From NCBI GenBank assembly GCA_029941885.1, contig JAPYTP010000008.1:1-64000 (forward strand): a DNA stretch of 64,000 bases, read 5' to 3'. This document shows positions 1 through 7,386 of the stretch, piece after piece; position 1 is the stretch's first letter, and each line of letters begins with the position of its first letter. Source of the DNA: Myxococcota bacterium (GTDB lineage Bacteria > Myxococcota_A > UBA9160 > UBA4427). The position numbers and the translations under genes were made by a program. A model generated the notes under the pieces. That model was not told the DNA's origin, ran no database searches, and worked only from the letters and a program-made list of their open reading frames with translations.

Positions 1-1
1 G

Positions 2-715
2 CCGGAGGTCTATTCGAAGCGGCTCGGCCGGGGGCTCCAGGGGCTCTTCGCCAACGCACAGCCCGAGCGGTCGAACACGATCCTCGGGCCCGAAACGATT
101 CACCTCGCCGGAGAGCACGCCACGCGCGAATCATTCGGAGGCGTCGACGTCTTCTTCCCCCCCGCTGCGTTCGGCCAGAACCATCTTCCCCTCTTCGAAC
201 GCGCAGTCGATCGAATCGCGGCCCTGGTGCCGGACCGCGCACGAGTCGCGGAGTATTATTGCGGTGTGGGGGCGATCGGCCTGGGACTGCTCGGGCGCTG
301 CTCCGAGGTCCGCTTCAACGAGCGCAGCCCGCATGGCCTCGAAGGACTCGAACTCGGGCTCGCCGAACGTTCAGCGCAGGAGCGTCGCCGCGCGAAAATC
401 CTGCGCGGCGGCGCGGGCGAGCGTCTCGAGGGACTCCTCGAGGCCGAGATCGTCATCGTCGATCCGCCGCGCAAGGGCCTCGACCCGCCGCTCCTCGAGG
501 CACTTGCGACGGCGCCACCGGAACGACTCGTCTATCTCGCCTGTGGCCTCCCCGCGCTCCTGAAAGAGCTCGAGATCCTCGAGCGCGAGGGCGGATTGCG
601 ACTGGCGGGGATCGAAACCTTCGATTTCTTCCCGTTCACTGAGCACATCGAGATGCTTGTCTGGCTCGACCGCGAAGGGGAACGAATGGAATCAGGTGCG
701 CTGCCCCTTCCGTGA
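2..715 (+). CDS. TrmA/RlmD-family RNA uracil-5-methyltransferase, 3' part
   Basis: The frame is open from the left edge, so the N-terminus lies outside the window; the ORF track begins only at an internal GTG. The visible part is the class I SAM-dependent domain that adds a methyl to C5 of a uracil in tRNA or 23S rRNA. It shows the family FxPxAFxQ motif (FFPPAAFGQN), the SAM-binding loop YYCGVGAIGLGL, DPPRKGLD, the segment YLACG carrying the presumed catalytic cysteine, and the terminal TEHIEMLVWL signature. The cysteine motif is usually SCNP-like, so ACG is a variant. Whether the target is tRNA U54 or a 23S uridine cannot be read from this part. The 3' end overlaps the convergent PEP-CTERM gene by 24 nt. 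Confidence 0.9.
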   Translation, partial: PEVYSKRLGRGLQGLFANAQPERSNTILGPETIHLAGEHATRESFGGVDVFFPPAAFGQNHLPLFERAVDRIAALVPDRARVAEYYCGVGAIGLGLLGRCSEVRFNERSPHGLEGLELGLAERSAQERRRAKILRGGAGERLEGLLEAEIVIVDPPRKGLDPPLLEALATAPPERLVYLACGLPALLKELEILEREGGLRLAGIETFDFFPFTEHIEMLVWLDREGERMESGALPLP

Positions 716-1465
716 TCCCAGTACGGCGAGGCCGAGACCGACGAGCAGCGCCGTACCGGGTTCCGGAACGACCGGGCCGTCCGTTGTCGTGATCGTGACC
801 GACGCGTTGGTGACGAGGTTGTCCTCGGTGCCGGTGTATCCGTCGAGATACTCCGCGTAGGTGCCGATAAAGAGCGTCGTAGTGCCGGGAGCGGCCATGG
901 TGAACACGACCCGGAACTGGGCGTCGCCGGGAACGCCCGTCACGATCCCAGGATCGATCGAACCATTGCCCTCCGCCGCCGTCACACCGAGCGTCGCGAG
1001 GAATTCCGCCTCGACACCCGGACCGACCGCATTCTCCTGGAAAGGGATCGGGGAGGGGACCTGGTTCACCAGGCCCTGGATACAGCCGAAGCTCGGGAAA
1101 CAAGCTGAGGTCAGCACGTCGTGCGAGATCCGGCTCGCTCCGGCGTTCAGACTCAAGACCGTATTGTCATAACCGTTCACCGAACCGGCGATCGCGAGGG
1201 CGCGGTCCGTCGTACGCAACGTGATGTCGAGGATGATCTGGTCACCGATCGTCACCACACTGAGACCACCGGGGGCGTCCGTGCTCACCTCCACGGTCCA
1301 GATCGCCTCGGCATAGGCCGTCGAGGCCGGCAAGAACATCGCCCCAGCAACGGCGAAGAACATCGCTGCCACGCTGAGGTAGGACACAAGAAATCGCGTC
1401 CCGATTCCCCTTCGGAGAAGCGCTGGGCAGAGTCTCGACCTCAGTCGACAGACATTCCTGAACAT
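692..1465 (-). CDS. PEP-CTERM sorting domain protein
   Basis: A 257-residue exported protein. I start it at the ATG directly before a signal peptide (basic stretch LRSRLCPALLRRG, then a hydrophobic core ending near STAYA); the ORF track's longer start adds about 107 implausible residues. The mature part is beta-rich, with a TIGDQIILDITL segment that recalls cohesin-like folds, though that resemblance is only suggestive. The C-terminus is a textbook PEP-CTERM signal: VPEPGTA, a hydrophobic helix, then a basic SRKGQR tail. By family knowledge such proteins are cleaved by an exosortase and exported to the envelope or extracellular matrix. No exosortase is in the window. It converges on the RNA methyltransferase gene. 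Confidence 0.8.
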   Translation of the reverse strand: MFRNVCRLRSRLCPALLRRGIGTRFLVSYLSVAAMFFAVAGAMFLPASTAYAEAIWTVEVSTDAPGGLSVVTIGDQIILDITLRTTDRALAIAGSVNGYDNTVLSLNAGASRISHDVLTSACFPSFGCIQGLVNQVPSPIPFQENAVGPGVEAEFLATLGVTAAEGNGSIDPGIVTGVPGDAQFRVVFTMAAPGTTTLFIGTYAEYLDGYTGTEDNLVTNASVTITTTDGPVVPEPGTALLVGLGLAVLGSRKGQRT

Positions 1466-1605
1466 TGGCAGCCCGATCCCATGTTGGCCGTCTAGTGAGG
1501 GAAGTAGTCGATTCCGGCCCCAACGTGGCAAGCAGATCTGGGGAAGATTGAAATCGGCGGCTCGGATGCAAGACTCCCACCACGGTTCTACTCGCAGATA
1601 GAGAT

Positions 1606-2307
1606 ATGACGTGCGAAGACCGAAACGAAGAGAAGATTGGGCGGACCTGGATGCACGCGGACCCGGACAAGACAGAGACCGTTGCCGATCGGCAGGAGAC
1701 ATTGGACTTCGGGCCGCCACGACCCCTGGTTCGCGAGCCTCGTTCGGGCGAGCGCAGGAGGGTGCAAGAAGTGCTCGGACGCGCATTCTTCGATGACCCG
1801 GTGTCGATGTTTCTGTTTCCGGACGAACGCAGGAGAGAGACTGGCTTCGCCGCCTTCACCGGACTCGCCATCGACGCCTTCGGCGCGGATGCACTCGTAT
1901 TGACGAATGAGGCCGTGCAAGGGGCTGCGATCTGGCAGCGACCCTCGCCTGGACGGCCAGGATGGTCGAAACAGCTCCGAATGGGCGTGCGGATGCTGTG
2001 GGTCATTCGAGGCGGGTTCCGAAAGGCGATCGGACTTGGTGAGTTCATGAACGAACATCATCTGCAGGAACCACACTACTACCTCGCGGCCCTCGGAACG
2101 GATCCCGCTTTCCAGGGATCGGGAATCGGATCCGCATTGATCCAGCCCGTCCTCGAGTGTTGCGATACGGAGCGCAAACCCGCCTATCTCGAATCTTCGA
2201 AGCGGAGCAATATCCCCTTCTACAACAAACACGGATTCGAAGTCATCGAGGAGCTACAGATTCCAGGCGGTCCGAGCATCTGGCCGATGATTCGGCGAAC
2301 CGGCTAG
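1606..2307 (+). CDS. GNAT-family N-acetyltransferase
   Basis: A 233-residue protein with a GNAT fold in its last 170 residues. The acetyl-CoA pyrophosphate loop is visible as QGSGIGSALI, preceded by the beta4 strand HYYLAALGTDPAF; the C-terminal strand NIPFYNKHGFEV matches the usual FYxxxGF ending. The substrate cannot be inferred. The first 40 residues are poorly conserved-looking, so an internal ATG at 1651 is an alternative start. It is transcribed away from the PEP-CTERM gene at 692-1465 and its stop overlaps the convergent RibD-like gene by 4 nt. Confidence 0.85.
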   Translation: MTCEDRNEEKIGRTWMHADPDKTETVADRQETLDFGPPRPLVREPRSGERRRVQEVLGRAFFDDPVSMFLFPDERRRETGFAAFTGLAIDAFGADALVLTNEAVQGAAIWQRPSPGRPGWSKQLRMGVRMLWVIRGGFRKAIGLGEFMNEHHLQEPHYYLAALGTDPAFQGSGIGSALIQPVLECCDTERKPAYLESSKRSNIPFYNKHGFEVIEELQIPGGPSIWPMIRRTG

Positions 2308-3122
2308 CCCGTTACGCGGTGGCGCTCGAAGGACCAAGCTCCGCTCGCCTCTTCGATATGCCGGACGGAGTTCGCGCGACCGAAGCGCGCGGAGATCCGG
2401 GCCTGGGGCACGAAGGGGGGGCCGACCGCAGGCGCCTTCAGATCCCCAGCGAATCGCGAGAGCAGCAACTCATCGATCCATTCGCCCTCGACCCGATCGA
2501 CCCGGTCGTTCCCCGAACTGGAGGTGGCAGGCGTGGGGTAGAGCGTCCTCGAAACGGTCGGCCCCGCCTCGACCAGGACGGTGCGGGCGCCGAGGAGCTC
2601 GCGGGCACGGGCGATTGCGCGGAGGACACTCGCGCGCAGCGGCTCGCCCGGTTCTTCCGGCCCCTCGATCGAGAGGCGGGCCACGTTCTGCCCGCCCAGG
2701 CGCACGCGACCGGCTGGCGTCGTCCAGACGAGCCCCGCTCGCGCCGCTACGAGCGCCGGGTGTTCGATCGGGAAGTCCCCGCTCTCGGACAACACCACCA
2801 CGCCGGGAGAAGCGTGCTTGCCGAGCACCCGCTCGCGCCATCGCGCGAGCGCGACCTGCCCCTCTTCGTCCTCGGCATAGCGATGGACGAGTTCTGGCTC
2901 GGCGCGCAAGATCGCGCCGGTCGTCACGATCGCATCCGCCCGCGCACGTGCGAGCCCGAGAACGAAACGGTCTGTCGGGCTCGTCGGCGCGCTCGAGCCG
3001 ATCGCAATCGCACAGGCCGGGCTCCCCGCGATCGCCGCGACGTGCAGGAGCCCCGTCGCGGACCGCCAATCGACCACCCCGTAGAGGGTCTCGATCCGTT
3101 CGGAGAGTGCCGAAGTCTGCAT
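2304..3122 (-). CDS. RibD C-terminal-domain (DHFR-like) reductase family protein
   Basis: A 272-residue protein resembling the reductase half of RibD, which uses NADPH on pyrimidine or related substrates. Supporting segments are ADAIVTTGAILRAEPEL (nucleotide-binding region), VLVEAGPTVSRTLY (the family's LVEGGxxL motif) and WIDELLLSRFAGD. I chose the ATG at 3122, which has a GAGGA upstream, over the ORF track's TTG at 3206. There is no deaminase domain and no other riboflavin gene nearby, so it is more likely a stand-alone reductase of unknown substrate than a riboflavin enzyme. Its end overlaps the convergent GNAT gene by 4 nt. Confidence 0.7.
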   Translation of the reverse strand: MQTSALSERIETLYGVVDWRSATGLLHVAAIAGSPACAIAIGSSAPTSPTDRFVLGLARARADAIVTTGAILRAEPELVHRYAEDEEGQVALARWRERVLGKHASPGVVVLSESGDFPIEHPALVAARAGLVWTTPAGRVRLGGQNVARLSIEGPEEPGEPLRASVLRAIARARELLGARTVLVEAGPTVSRTLYPTPATSSSGNDRVDRVEGEWIDELLLSRFAGDLKAPAVGPPFVPQARISARFGRANSVRHIEEASGAWSFERHRVTG

Positions 3123-3267
3123 GCCTGCGCGTTTCCTCGATGACCGGCCGCTCTCCCGATGACTTCGGGGCGGGCGACCCGGCTTACCCCCTGACCACTC
3201 GGCCAATCCGTGGCATCCTACACCCGGGACTGGCTTCTGAGTCTGTGTCTGGGGGGGGAACCATCCG

Positions 3268-3861
3268 ATGATGTCCCACCTGTCTCTCTTGCAGGAGTTG
3301 CTGCTGCTCGGACTCGTTGCGCTTTCGCTGATCTACGTCCTGTATTTCCGAATCTGGCTCGCCCTGGCGATCGGTTCCGACGTGGTCTTCGCCGCGGCGC
3401 TCGGACTCGCGGTCGCGGCCATCTCGGCACCCGGTGTTTTCCATTCCGCCTCGACGGCGCTGATCGATCGCAGCCCACTCCCCACCGCCCTCCGCGATGC
3501 CGACGCGAGGGTAGCCGCGATCGAGGCGCTTCCCCGCAACCTGATCGATCGCGCCCTCGCCCAGATCGGATATTCACCCGAACCGGTCGAGGACAATTCG
3601 GACCTCGAGCCGACCCCACCGCCGGGACCCTTCGTTTCCGCGATACGACCCTCCGTCGAGGCCCTCGTTTCAACGGTCCTCCGCTTCGCGAGCTTCGCTT
3701 GCGGATCGTTCCTGATGCTGACGTCGCTCGCCATGCGATCGTCGACGACGACCGCCCGCAGACTCCAGCTATTTTCCGTGCGAATCGAGCGACTCGAATC
3801 TGCACTCACGCCTACTGATTCCGTGTCCGAAGACACGATCGACCAGGGTTATGCGACCTGA
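3268..3861 (+). CDS. Small membrane protein coupled to histidine kinase
   Basis: A 197-residue protein I do not recognise. It has two adjacent hydrophobic helices at the N-terminus (about residues 8-30 and 35-57), a roughly 75-residue polar loop with a proline-rich stretch (EPTPPPGP), a third hydrophobic helix near residues 135-155 and a short amphipathic tail. The start has two consecutive ATGs behind a G-rich Shine-Dalgarno region. Its TGA overlaps the ATG of the histidine kinase gene (TGATG), so the two are probably translationally coupled. An accessory or sensory subunit of the kinase is a reasonable guess, but nothing in the sequence shows the ligand. Confidence 0.75.
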   Translation: MMSHLSLLQELLLLGLVALSLIYVLYFRIWLALAIGSDVVFAAALGLAVAAISAPGVFHSASTALIDRSPLPTALRDADARVAAIEALPRNLIDRALAQIGYSPEPVEDNSDLEPTPPPGPFVSAIRPSVEALVSTVLRFASFACGSFLMLTSLAMRSSTTTARRLQLFSVRIERLESALTPTDSVSEDTIDQGYAT

Positions 3862-6065
3862 TGATGAATTCCAAGAGCGACTCAAAATCACAGGGAGGTC
3901 GAATCGCAGACCTGATAATGAGGGCGGACGCCTATTTCCTTTCCGACGCGCTCCGCAACGAAGGCGCCAGCGAAGTCGCCAACACGCGAATGGGAGTCCT
4001 CTTCTGCATCTCGGCGAGCCTCGGCACCCTCATCTTCATGCCGATCCAATTTTCGGTATGGCCGATCGAGATCGGTCTGGCAGCGACTCTCCTCGCGACG
4101 GCAACATTGATTCTGCCCTTCGCGCTTCGGCAGACCCGGGCGATTCGCTCCCTCGGTCAGGTCGCCTGCGGGATCCTGGCGCTGGGAACCACGATTTCGG
4201 TGTGGATGAGCGCGGGACAGGCGGGGGGGGGCCTTCCCTTCCTTCCCATTCTTCCGATGGCGGGGCTACTCGTTCGGGGCGGGCGAGGCGCCCTGCTCTG
4301 GGCCGGCGTCGCCCTCGCGATTTCCGCCCTTGGCGTGGCTCTGCTCGCCAGCGGAGCCGCTCCGAATCCCGGATACACGGGCTCGACGGAGATCTCCCGG
4401 TACGTGATCGCCATCATCTGCATCGTCGGAATGGGCGCGATCGCCCAGCTCTTCGAGGTCTTCTGGAACCGCACGGCAATCGAAGTCGCCAACCGTGCCC
4501 AGGCCGAATTGCGAGCACGGGAGGAACGCAACCGCAGCCTGCTCGAGTACGCGACCGAAGGCGTCATGGTCGTCGATGCGGACACGATCGTGAAGTTTGC
4601 GAGCCCCGCGGCAGAGCGTCTGCTCGGAATCGGTCCGGGTGAAGCGATCGGCCAGCTGCTCCGGAATTTCAGCGACCCGGAGGACCTGCACGAGACCTAT
4701 CGAGTGTGGTTCGAGGTCACGTCCCGGCCGGACGGTGTCGGACGCTTCCAGAGCCGCACCCGGGGCGGTCTCGGCCCCGGCGATCCGGCCAAGGCCCGGG
4801 TGCTCGACATCACGGTTTCGAATCGCCTCGACAACCCCTCGGTGACGGGCGTCATCGTTCGCCTGAGAGATATCACCGACCTCTCGCAGGCCGAGGCGAA
4901 TTACCAATCCCTGGTCGAAAACTCGCTCCAGGGCATCTTGGTCATCTGCGACGACGCCATCGTCTACGCGAACGACGCTCTGGCCGAACTCTTTGGTGTG
5001 AGCCGGCAAGAGCTTCTCCGCAACGGCGACGTCGGCGCTCTCGACCACGTCCACAGAGACGACCGCCAACGCGTCCACGATTGTTTCACGTCGAACGACC
5101 CGACTGGCTCCTGTTCCACAGAATTGCGCGTTCTCCGGGGCGACGGCGCATGGTGCTGGATCCAGATGCGTTGGGCCGACATGAGCTGGGAGGGCCGGCC
5201 GGCGCGACAGATCGCCCATGCCGATATCAGCGCCCAGAAAGAACTCACTGCCCAGCAAGAGCGGGAGCACGAGCGCCTCGGCGCCGCGATCCTCGAGCGG
5301 ACGCGTGAACTCGAGGCGAGCCAGCAGAGCCTCCGCGAACAGGAAAGAATGGCGGCGGTCGGGACCCTTGCCGCCGGCATTGCGCACCAGATCAACAATC
5401 CGATCGGGGCGATCCTCACGTCGGCCGACTTTGCGATCATGACCGCGCACGAGGATGGAGGCGCCCAGATCCGGACCGATGCGCTACACGACATCCGTGC
5501 CCAGGCCATCCGCTGTGGAAAGATCGTTCGCAGTGTGCTCCAGTTTTCTCGCTCCGAGGCCACGGAGAAATGGTCGAGCGATCTGACCAGCGTCCTCCGC
5601 ACGGCAGTCGATGTCACCGCCCATTACGCGACGGAGCGAGCGGCGAGCATACAGGTCAGTCTCTCGCCGGAGGCATCCGACCGAACGACGTTGATGAATC
5701 CGATCGAGCTCGAGCAGGTCTTCGTCAATCTGATTCGAAACGCGATCGAATCCCAGCCCACAGGCGGCAATGTGAGCGTGTCGACTCGCATGGTCGACGA
5801 GGAAATCGAAGTCGTGATCGAAGATGATGGCCCGGGGATTGCTGAGATCCATGCAATCCACGTCTTCGAGCCGTTCTACACCACCCGCCTGCGCGACGGT
5901 GGAACGGGACTCGGACTCTCCGTGGCTCACGGCATCGTCGTGGATCACGGCGGCAGCATGTGGCACGAGAACTCGGAGGAGGCTCCCGAAGCGGGCCCAC
6001 GGACGCCTCGAGGCGCCCGCTTCCACGTTCGGCTCCCATCCGAGAAGGCGAAGATCCTGGCGTGA
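3861..6065 (+). CDS. Membrane-bound PAS-domain sensor histidine kinase
   Basis: A 734-residue kinase. The N-terminal 200 residues contain about six transmembrane segments, followed by a coiled coil (ANRAQAELRAREERN), a first PAS domain (about 225-350, opening SLLEYATEGVMVVDAD), a second PAS/PAC domain (about 353-465), a second coiled coil, a HisKA domain with H-box GIAHQINNPIG (phospho-accepting His near residue 509) and a HATPase domain with N-box QVFVNLIRNAIES, G1 DDGPGI, F-box FEPFYTT and G2 GGTGLGL. All catalytic motifs are intact. No response regulator lies alongside, so the partner is elsewhere. It is coupled by TGATG to the upstream membrane protein. Confidence 0.93.
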   Translation: MMNSKSDSKSQGGRIADLIMRADAYFLSDALRNEGASEVANTRMGVLFCISASLGTLIFMPIQFSVWPIEIGLAATLLATATLILPFALRQTRAIRSLGQVACGILALGTTISVWMSAGQAGGGLPFLPILPMAGLLVRGGRGALLWAGVALAISALGVALLASGAAPNPGYTGSTEISRYVIAIICIVGMGAIAQLFEVFWNRTAIEVANRAQAELRAREERNRSLLEYATEGVMVVDADTIVKFASPAAERLLGIGPGEAIGQLLRNFSDPEDLHETYRVWFEVTSRPDGVGRFQSRTRGGLGPGDPAKARVLDITVSNRLDNPSVTGVIVRLRDITDLSQAEANYQSLVENSLQGILVICDDAIVYANDALAELFGVSRQELLRNGDVGALDHVHRDDRQRVHDCFTSNDPTGSCSTELRVLRGDGAWCWIQMRWADMSWEGRPARQIAHADISAQKELTAQQEREHERLGAAILERTRELEASQQSLREQERMAAVGTLAAGIAHQINNPIGAILTSADFAIMTAHEDGGAQIRTDALHDIRAQAIRCGKIVRSVLQFSRSEATEKWSSDLTSVLRTAVDVTAHYATERAASIQVSLSPEASDRTTLMNPIELEQVFVNLIRNAIESQPTGGNVSVSTRMVDEEIEVVIEDDGPGIAEIHAIHVFEPFYTTRLRDGGTGLGLSVAHGIVVDHGGSMWHENSEEAPEAGPRTPRGARFHVRLPSEKAKILA

Positions 6066-6084
6066 TTCGCCCTGCGAAACATGT

Positions 6085-6756
6085 TTAGTCGTCTGCGGAA
6101 TCCGACGGGGGCGGAAATTTTTCGAGAATCGCGCGCACCCCCTGCTCCATCTGCTCGCCCCGCCGATCGCGACTGCGAGTCCCGACGATGCCGGTTCCCC
6201 AGCCGCGCCAAAGCAGCTCCTCGCTCGAGGGATCGAGCAGATCCAGAATCAGGGTGGATTCTTGATAGGCACGCACATTCGTCGTCGAATACACATGGCC
6301 CACACCGATTCCACGCCGACGAAGCCCACCGGCCGAAGACGAGATGCCGTCCACCCGCACCTGATCATCCAGAATCACCGCATAGGTCACCAGGAAATCC
6401 GCCTCATCGGGGCTTTCGACCAATCGAAATCCCCGGTCCTCGAGCACCGTTTCGACGGCGAAACGAACCCTCTTCCGCAACAGGGAGTTGTCTGCGAAGG
6501 GGTCCGCGCCCTCGATCACGGGCGGTTCGACGAAGTAAAATCGCTGCAGACCGTCGAAAGCGATCGATGAATCCCAGTCCGTCTGCACGTTGTAGGTCTG
6601 GCAGCCCGCCAGCCCGATCGCGAGAGCCAGGACCACGAGGAATCGGATCGGGTCGGGTCCAATTCGTCCGACATTTCCGATCGTCGACGCGGATCTCCCA
6701 TCGACCCTCGCTCGGGCGCTCACCGGGGTGTTGTCGAGGGTCGTTTCCCGGGCCAT
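6085..6756 (-). CDS. DUF4136 domain lipoprotein
   Basis: A 223-residue lipoprotein. The ATG at 6756 has a strong GGAGGA Shine-Dalgarno, better than the GTG at 6777 used in the ORF track. A basic region of about 40 residues precedes a hydrophobic segment and the lipobox LAGC, so the precursor is long for a lipoprotein. The mature part matches DUF4136: an early YNVQTDWD segment, repeated charged-aromatic patterns (FDGLQRFYFVEPP), RVRFAVETVLEDRGF and DFLVTYAV. The family is periplasmic or outer-membrane attached and of unknown function. It converges on the histidine kinase with an 18-nt gap. Confidence 0.85.
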   Translation of the reverse strand: MARETTLDNTPVSARARVDGRSASTIGNVGRIGPDPIRFLVVLALAIGLAGCQTYNVQTDWDSSIAFDGLQRFYFVEPPVIEGADPFADNSLLRKRVRFAVETVLEDRGFRLVESPDEADFLVTYAVILDDQVRVDGISSSAGGLRRRGIGVGHVYSTTNVRAYQESTLILDLLDPSSEELLWRGWGTGIVGTRSRDRRGEQMEQGVRAILEKFPPPSDSADD

Positions 6757-6884
6757 CGCGACTTCCTCCGCTGACACGCCCGATCCGAATCCTGGATGGG
6801 CGTCATCGAACCCGGAGGATAGCGGCTCAACGGGCCCGCTGATCGCCTCTCGGTGCTAGCCTCCGGGCGGTTGCTGTTCCGCAT

Positions 6885-6960
6885 GGCTACTCGGAGGACG
6901 CGCCCCATCGTTAGGGGCGATTCTCGATTTCGTGACCGAAATCTGAGCGTCAGAGTAGCC
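6885..6960 (+). ncRNA. Candidate structured leader RNA (three-way junction)
   Basis: Seen in sequence: a closing helix GGCTACTC/GAGTAGCC (6885-6892 with 6953-6960), a GGAG/A asymmetric bulge, a second helix GACGC/GCGTC (6897-6901 with 6947-6951), a hairpin GCCCC/GGGGC (6902-6906 with 6914-6918, 7-nt loop) and a 7-bp hairpin GATTTCG/CGAAATC (6926-6932 with 6937-6943, loop TGAC). The loop segment GTTA (6910-6913) could pair with TGAC (6933-6936) with one G-U. The closing helix ends one base before a GGAGG Shine-Dalgarno. The layout resembles a translation-controlling riboswitch, but it matches no class I can name. There is no U-tract, so it is not a terminator. Confidence 0.5.
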
Positions 6961-6969
6961 GGAGGTTCC

Positions 6970-7071
6970 ATGCCCCTCGATCCCGAATCGGCTCCGACGT
7001 TCGGCGGCCAATCCGACCCCCACGAGGTCGACCCATCGTCGCCTGCCCTTCGCAATCTGTTCGAGGCCTGA
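6970..7071 (+). CDS. Possible 33-residue small ORF upstream of Rieske gene
   Basis: A short ORF opening MPLDPESAPTF and ending ALRNLFEA. Its ATG lies 4 nt after a perfect GGAGG (6961-6965) that directly follows the structured RNA candidate, and its stop is 7 nt before the Rieske ATG. It is acidic, soluble-looking and matches nothing I know. It could be a real small protein, a leader peptide coupling the RNA element to the Rieske gene, or an accidental ORF behind a regulatory Shine-Dalgarno. The larger 72-residue ORF in the track (start 6853) would run through the RNA structure and is less likely. Confidence 0.4.
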   Translation: MPLDPESAPTFGGQSDPHEVDPSSPALRNLFEA

Positions 7072-7078
7072 ATCAGTC

Positions 7079-7384
7079 ATGTCGTGGCATCGGATCCTGC
7101 TCGATTCCCCACTCGCACCGGGTGAAAAGGTTCCCACGCGCATCGAGGATCGAGAGATCCTGATCTGCCGAATCGAGGACGACTATTTCGCGCTCGCAAG
7201 CCGCTGCACACATTCCGCCTGGCCGCTGGCCGAGGAGGTGATCGAGGGCACGGAAATCGTGTGTTCGTTGCACGGCGCGCGCTTCGACATTCGCGACGGC
7301 TGCCCGACCGGTGGCCCCGCGAGAAAACCCCTCGCCACCTACCCCATCGAGATTCGCGAAGGCGAACTCTACGTGAGTATCTGA
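7079..7384 (+). CDS. Rieske-type [2Fe-2S] ferredoxin
   Basis: A 101-residue stand-alone Rieske protein, the size of non-haem oxygenase ferredoxins and NirD-like proteins. The cluster ligands are all present: C43-x-H45 (RCTHSAW) and C62-x2-H65 (CSLHGARFD), followed by the typical GCPTGGPA and a terminal YPIEIREGELYV strand. It would pass electrons to an oxygenase or reductase, but no oxygenase or reductase component is adjacent. It is followed after 2 nt by a lipoprotein gene, suggesting one transcript. The structured RNA candidate and 33-residue ORF precede it. Confidence 0.9.
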   Translation: MSWHRILLDSPLAPGEKVPTRIEDREILICRIEDDYFALASRCTHSAWPLAEEVIEGTEIVCSLHGARFDIRDGCPTGGPARKPLATYPIEIREGELYVSI

Positions 7385-7386
7385 AA

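Noticed and set aside
6885-6960. Hammerhead ribozyme at the structured RNA
   Set aside because: GAAA and CTGA strings occur, but the ordered core CUGANGA-GAAA-UH around three stems is not present.
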